From NCBI GenBank assembly GCA_018136815.1, contig CM030939.1:3093419-3157418 (forward strand): a DNA stretch of 64,000 nt. Direction: 5' to 3'. Positions 62,417 to 64,000 of the stretch are shown piece after piece (within the stretch, counting starts at the first letter, position 1; every line of letters begins with the position of its first letter). The position numbers and the translations under genes were made by a program. Source of the DNA: Isochrysis galbana. Its lineage: Eukaryota; Haptophyta; Isochrysidales; Isochrysidaceae. Under the pieces are notes generated by a model. The model searched no databases and was not told where the DNA came from. It saw only the letters and a program-made list of their open reading frames with translations.

Positions 62417-64000
62417 CGAGGCCGCATACTCTTCAGCAGCCGGGAGTATGCGTATGCCAGTCGCGGGCAGGATCAGAGGGCGCGACACAGGGCGAGCCTA
62501 ACCAGCCGACTGTGACCCGGAGTTCCTATCCTACGGTTGCGCGCTGCTTAGACGAGCGCCTCCGTGGCAGTTTGCATTCCCTCCCTAGATGAGGGTACGC
62601 TGAAATGGACGCTTAGAGTCGCGGCAGGTGTGTGGGCCTTGGAATTTTGGTGGCAGTGCCGTTTGACACGATGGAGTATCTTCAGATGGCGACCCCATTC
62701 GGTGTATCGGTCTTGAAATTCCAGCTTGCTGTTGATTCGCAACGGTTTCATGTTTATGAGCCAGCTTGAGCAATTCCCGTCACAACTCGCTAACCGGGAG
62801 CATGAGACCACGAGGACCTTAAAGCAGGTCGTGTTATTCCCATCACGTACCAGCCATCAACGATGGCCACCATCCGTGCGATCGGCCGCTAAGAAAACCG
62901 CAAGCAGTTCCATTTCTTAGACTTGTGATTTGCTACCCTTTTCCATTTCCCACCTATTTCGGCCTCTAACCAACCCCCCTCGTACATAGTGTACAACTCT
63001 TCTTGCTCGTAGTGTATTTGTGCCCAAGAGCCACGTATAGTGATAGTGAGAAAAAAACTTTTACTCCGCTGCGCATAGTGGGTGTGTGATGCGCGGATCG
63101 CGGATTGGATTGTGCTTCTGTCGAGCCATGGCGCGAGAGGCGTTCATTTGGGGTCACGCCCCTTCATGTTCATACCAAATGTCGGGAGGAGTTGCGGGGC
63201 TGCTTGGTGCCGCGCTTCATGAAAATCTTCTTCCCTTGAGCACGTGCGCACTACCGTACACACAGCAACAGAAATCACGAAAGCGACCGGAATCCGAGAA
63301 AAACTTTTCAAGGGATGGCACGTACTACGTACTACGCTATAACAAACACTTTCTTGAGCGTTAGTATCTCTACTCTCACTACACTTGCACTTACACGCCA
63401 AGCCACGACATACATGACCGTACCAAGTCCCAAGGCACAAACAAACTAAGTACTAGTATAAGCACTTGATTATACCTTCCCCCTCGCAACTCGCAAGCCC
63501 CCGGCTCCCCCTCGCAACTCCCCACAACCCACAAGCTCATTGGGGTGAAAACCCAGTTGTTAGTCGCCAATGCAACATGTACATTGAAGACTTACCAGGG
63601 AAAAGCAACGGGGGGGGGGGGGGGAGGGAAGCCTTTGCAGTCGTCCCGTCGAGAGTGAGAGGCCCTTGGGGCTGGCGAGCCTGCCCGAGCATTTCTCCGC
63701 AGAATAAGCGACGGCGCACGGCGCCCGAGGAACCATACTTTGAGAGGGCATTCTCGGGCGAACTTGCGCCGCTCCCTCCGTCCTCCGTTCTTCCGCCTGT
63801 CGCCAGCCTCTCACTCCGCCCGTTTACTAATGTAAGCGTAAGCGGGTCGCGGTGCTACGTGCTACAAGGAGAGCCTATAGAAGTGTTTTCAATCAAGTGG
63901 ACCCCCAAGATGCTCAAATCAAGATCTGAATTTTTGCATGTGTTCATGATGTATGATGTATCCAGAAATGAACAATGGCACCATCTCCTTACTTACATAT
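62417..64000. other. Intergenic, no gene supported
   Basis: 63385-63470 resembles 7628-7740. 63610-63624 is a G run. Overlapping frames near 63540-63810 on the minus strand lack motifs. I see no RNA gene. Confidence 0.55.

Overview
This is nuclear DNA of a photosynthetic eukaryote, most likely a microalga. Genes are split by short spliceosomal introns (about 46 to 290 nt), there are no operons or Shine-Dalgarno sites, and the proteins are eukaryotic: F-box/RCC1, PX, an RSL1D1-like L1 protein, a wax-synthase-type MBOAT and a fused trehalose-phosphate synthase. Cytochrome c6, a polyprenyl diphosphate synthase with a signal-peptide-like leader, and an OPR-like organelle protein point to a plastid. 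The leader favours a secondary plastid. I cannot name the species.

Genes, left to right: possible 3' end of a + strand gene (1-239); coiled-coil protein (289-957, -); PAS-domain membrane protein (2257-3557, +); wax synthase/MBOAT (6223-7362, +); OPR-like repeat protein (9301-10944, +); patatin-like lipase (15365-16238, -); PX-domain protein (18118-20391, -); polyprenyl diphosphate synthase (25725-27351, +); conserved Trp-rich protein (33311-34243, -); weak cryptic gene (36708-37490, -); TPS with two phosphatase-like domains (40757-49378, -, 16 exons); cytochrome c6 (51642-52106, +); ribosomal-L1-domain nucleolar protein (57149-58069, -); F-box/RCC1 protein (60124-62416, +). The genes are unrelated in function and each appears to be its own transcription unit. 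Splice models were built by hand; every exon joint given keeps the reading frame.

About half of the window is repeats. Elements with defined ends are: a Copia-like LTR element with a large internal deletion (11051-13078, 5-bp target duplication, TSD); a solo LTR (31374-32014, 5-bp TSD) whose unoccupied site survives in a paralogous repeat near 14841; two hAT-like non-autonomous elements with perfect 8-bp TSDs (28553-29846 and 52627-53558); and a smaller element nested in the first (29158-29539). Gypsy RNase H and LINE reverse-transcriptase fragments, a 205-bp satellite, several tandem arrays and dispersed repeat families fill the rest.

The most notable items are: (1) the 1803-residue TPS-HAD-HAD protein, whose synthase motifs are intact while phosphatase motifs are eroded in both HAD domains; (2) a short hairpin with varying stem sequence placed just before ATGG in at least six dispersed repeats; (3) purine/pyrimidine-skewed tracts beside most gene starts; and (4) a strong preference for GTG-type 5' splice sites.
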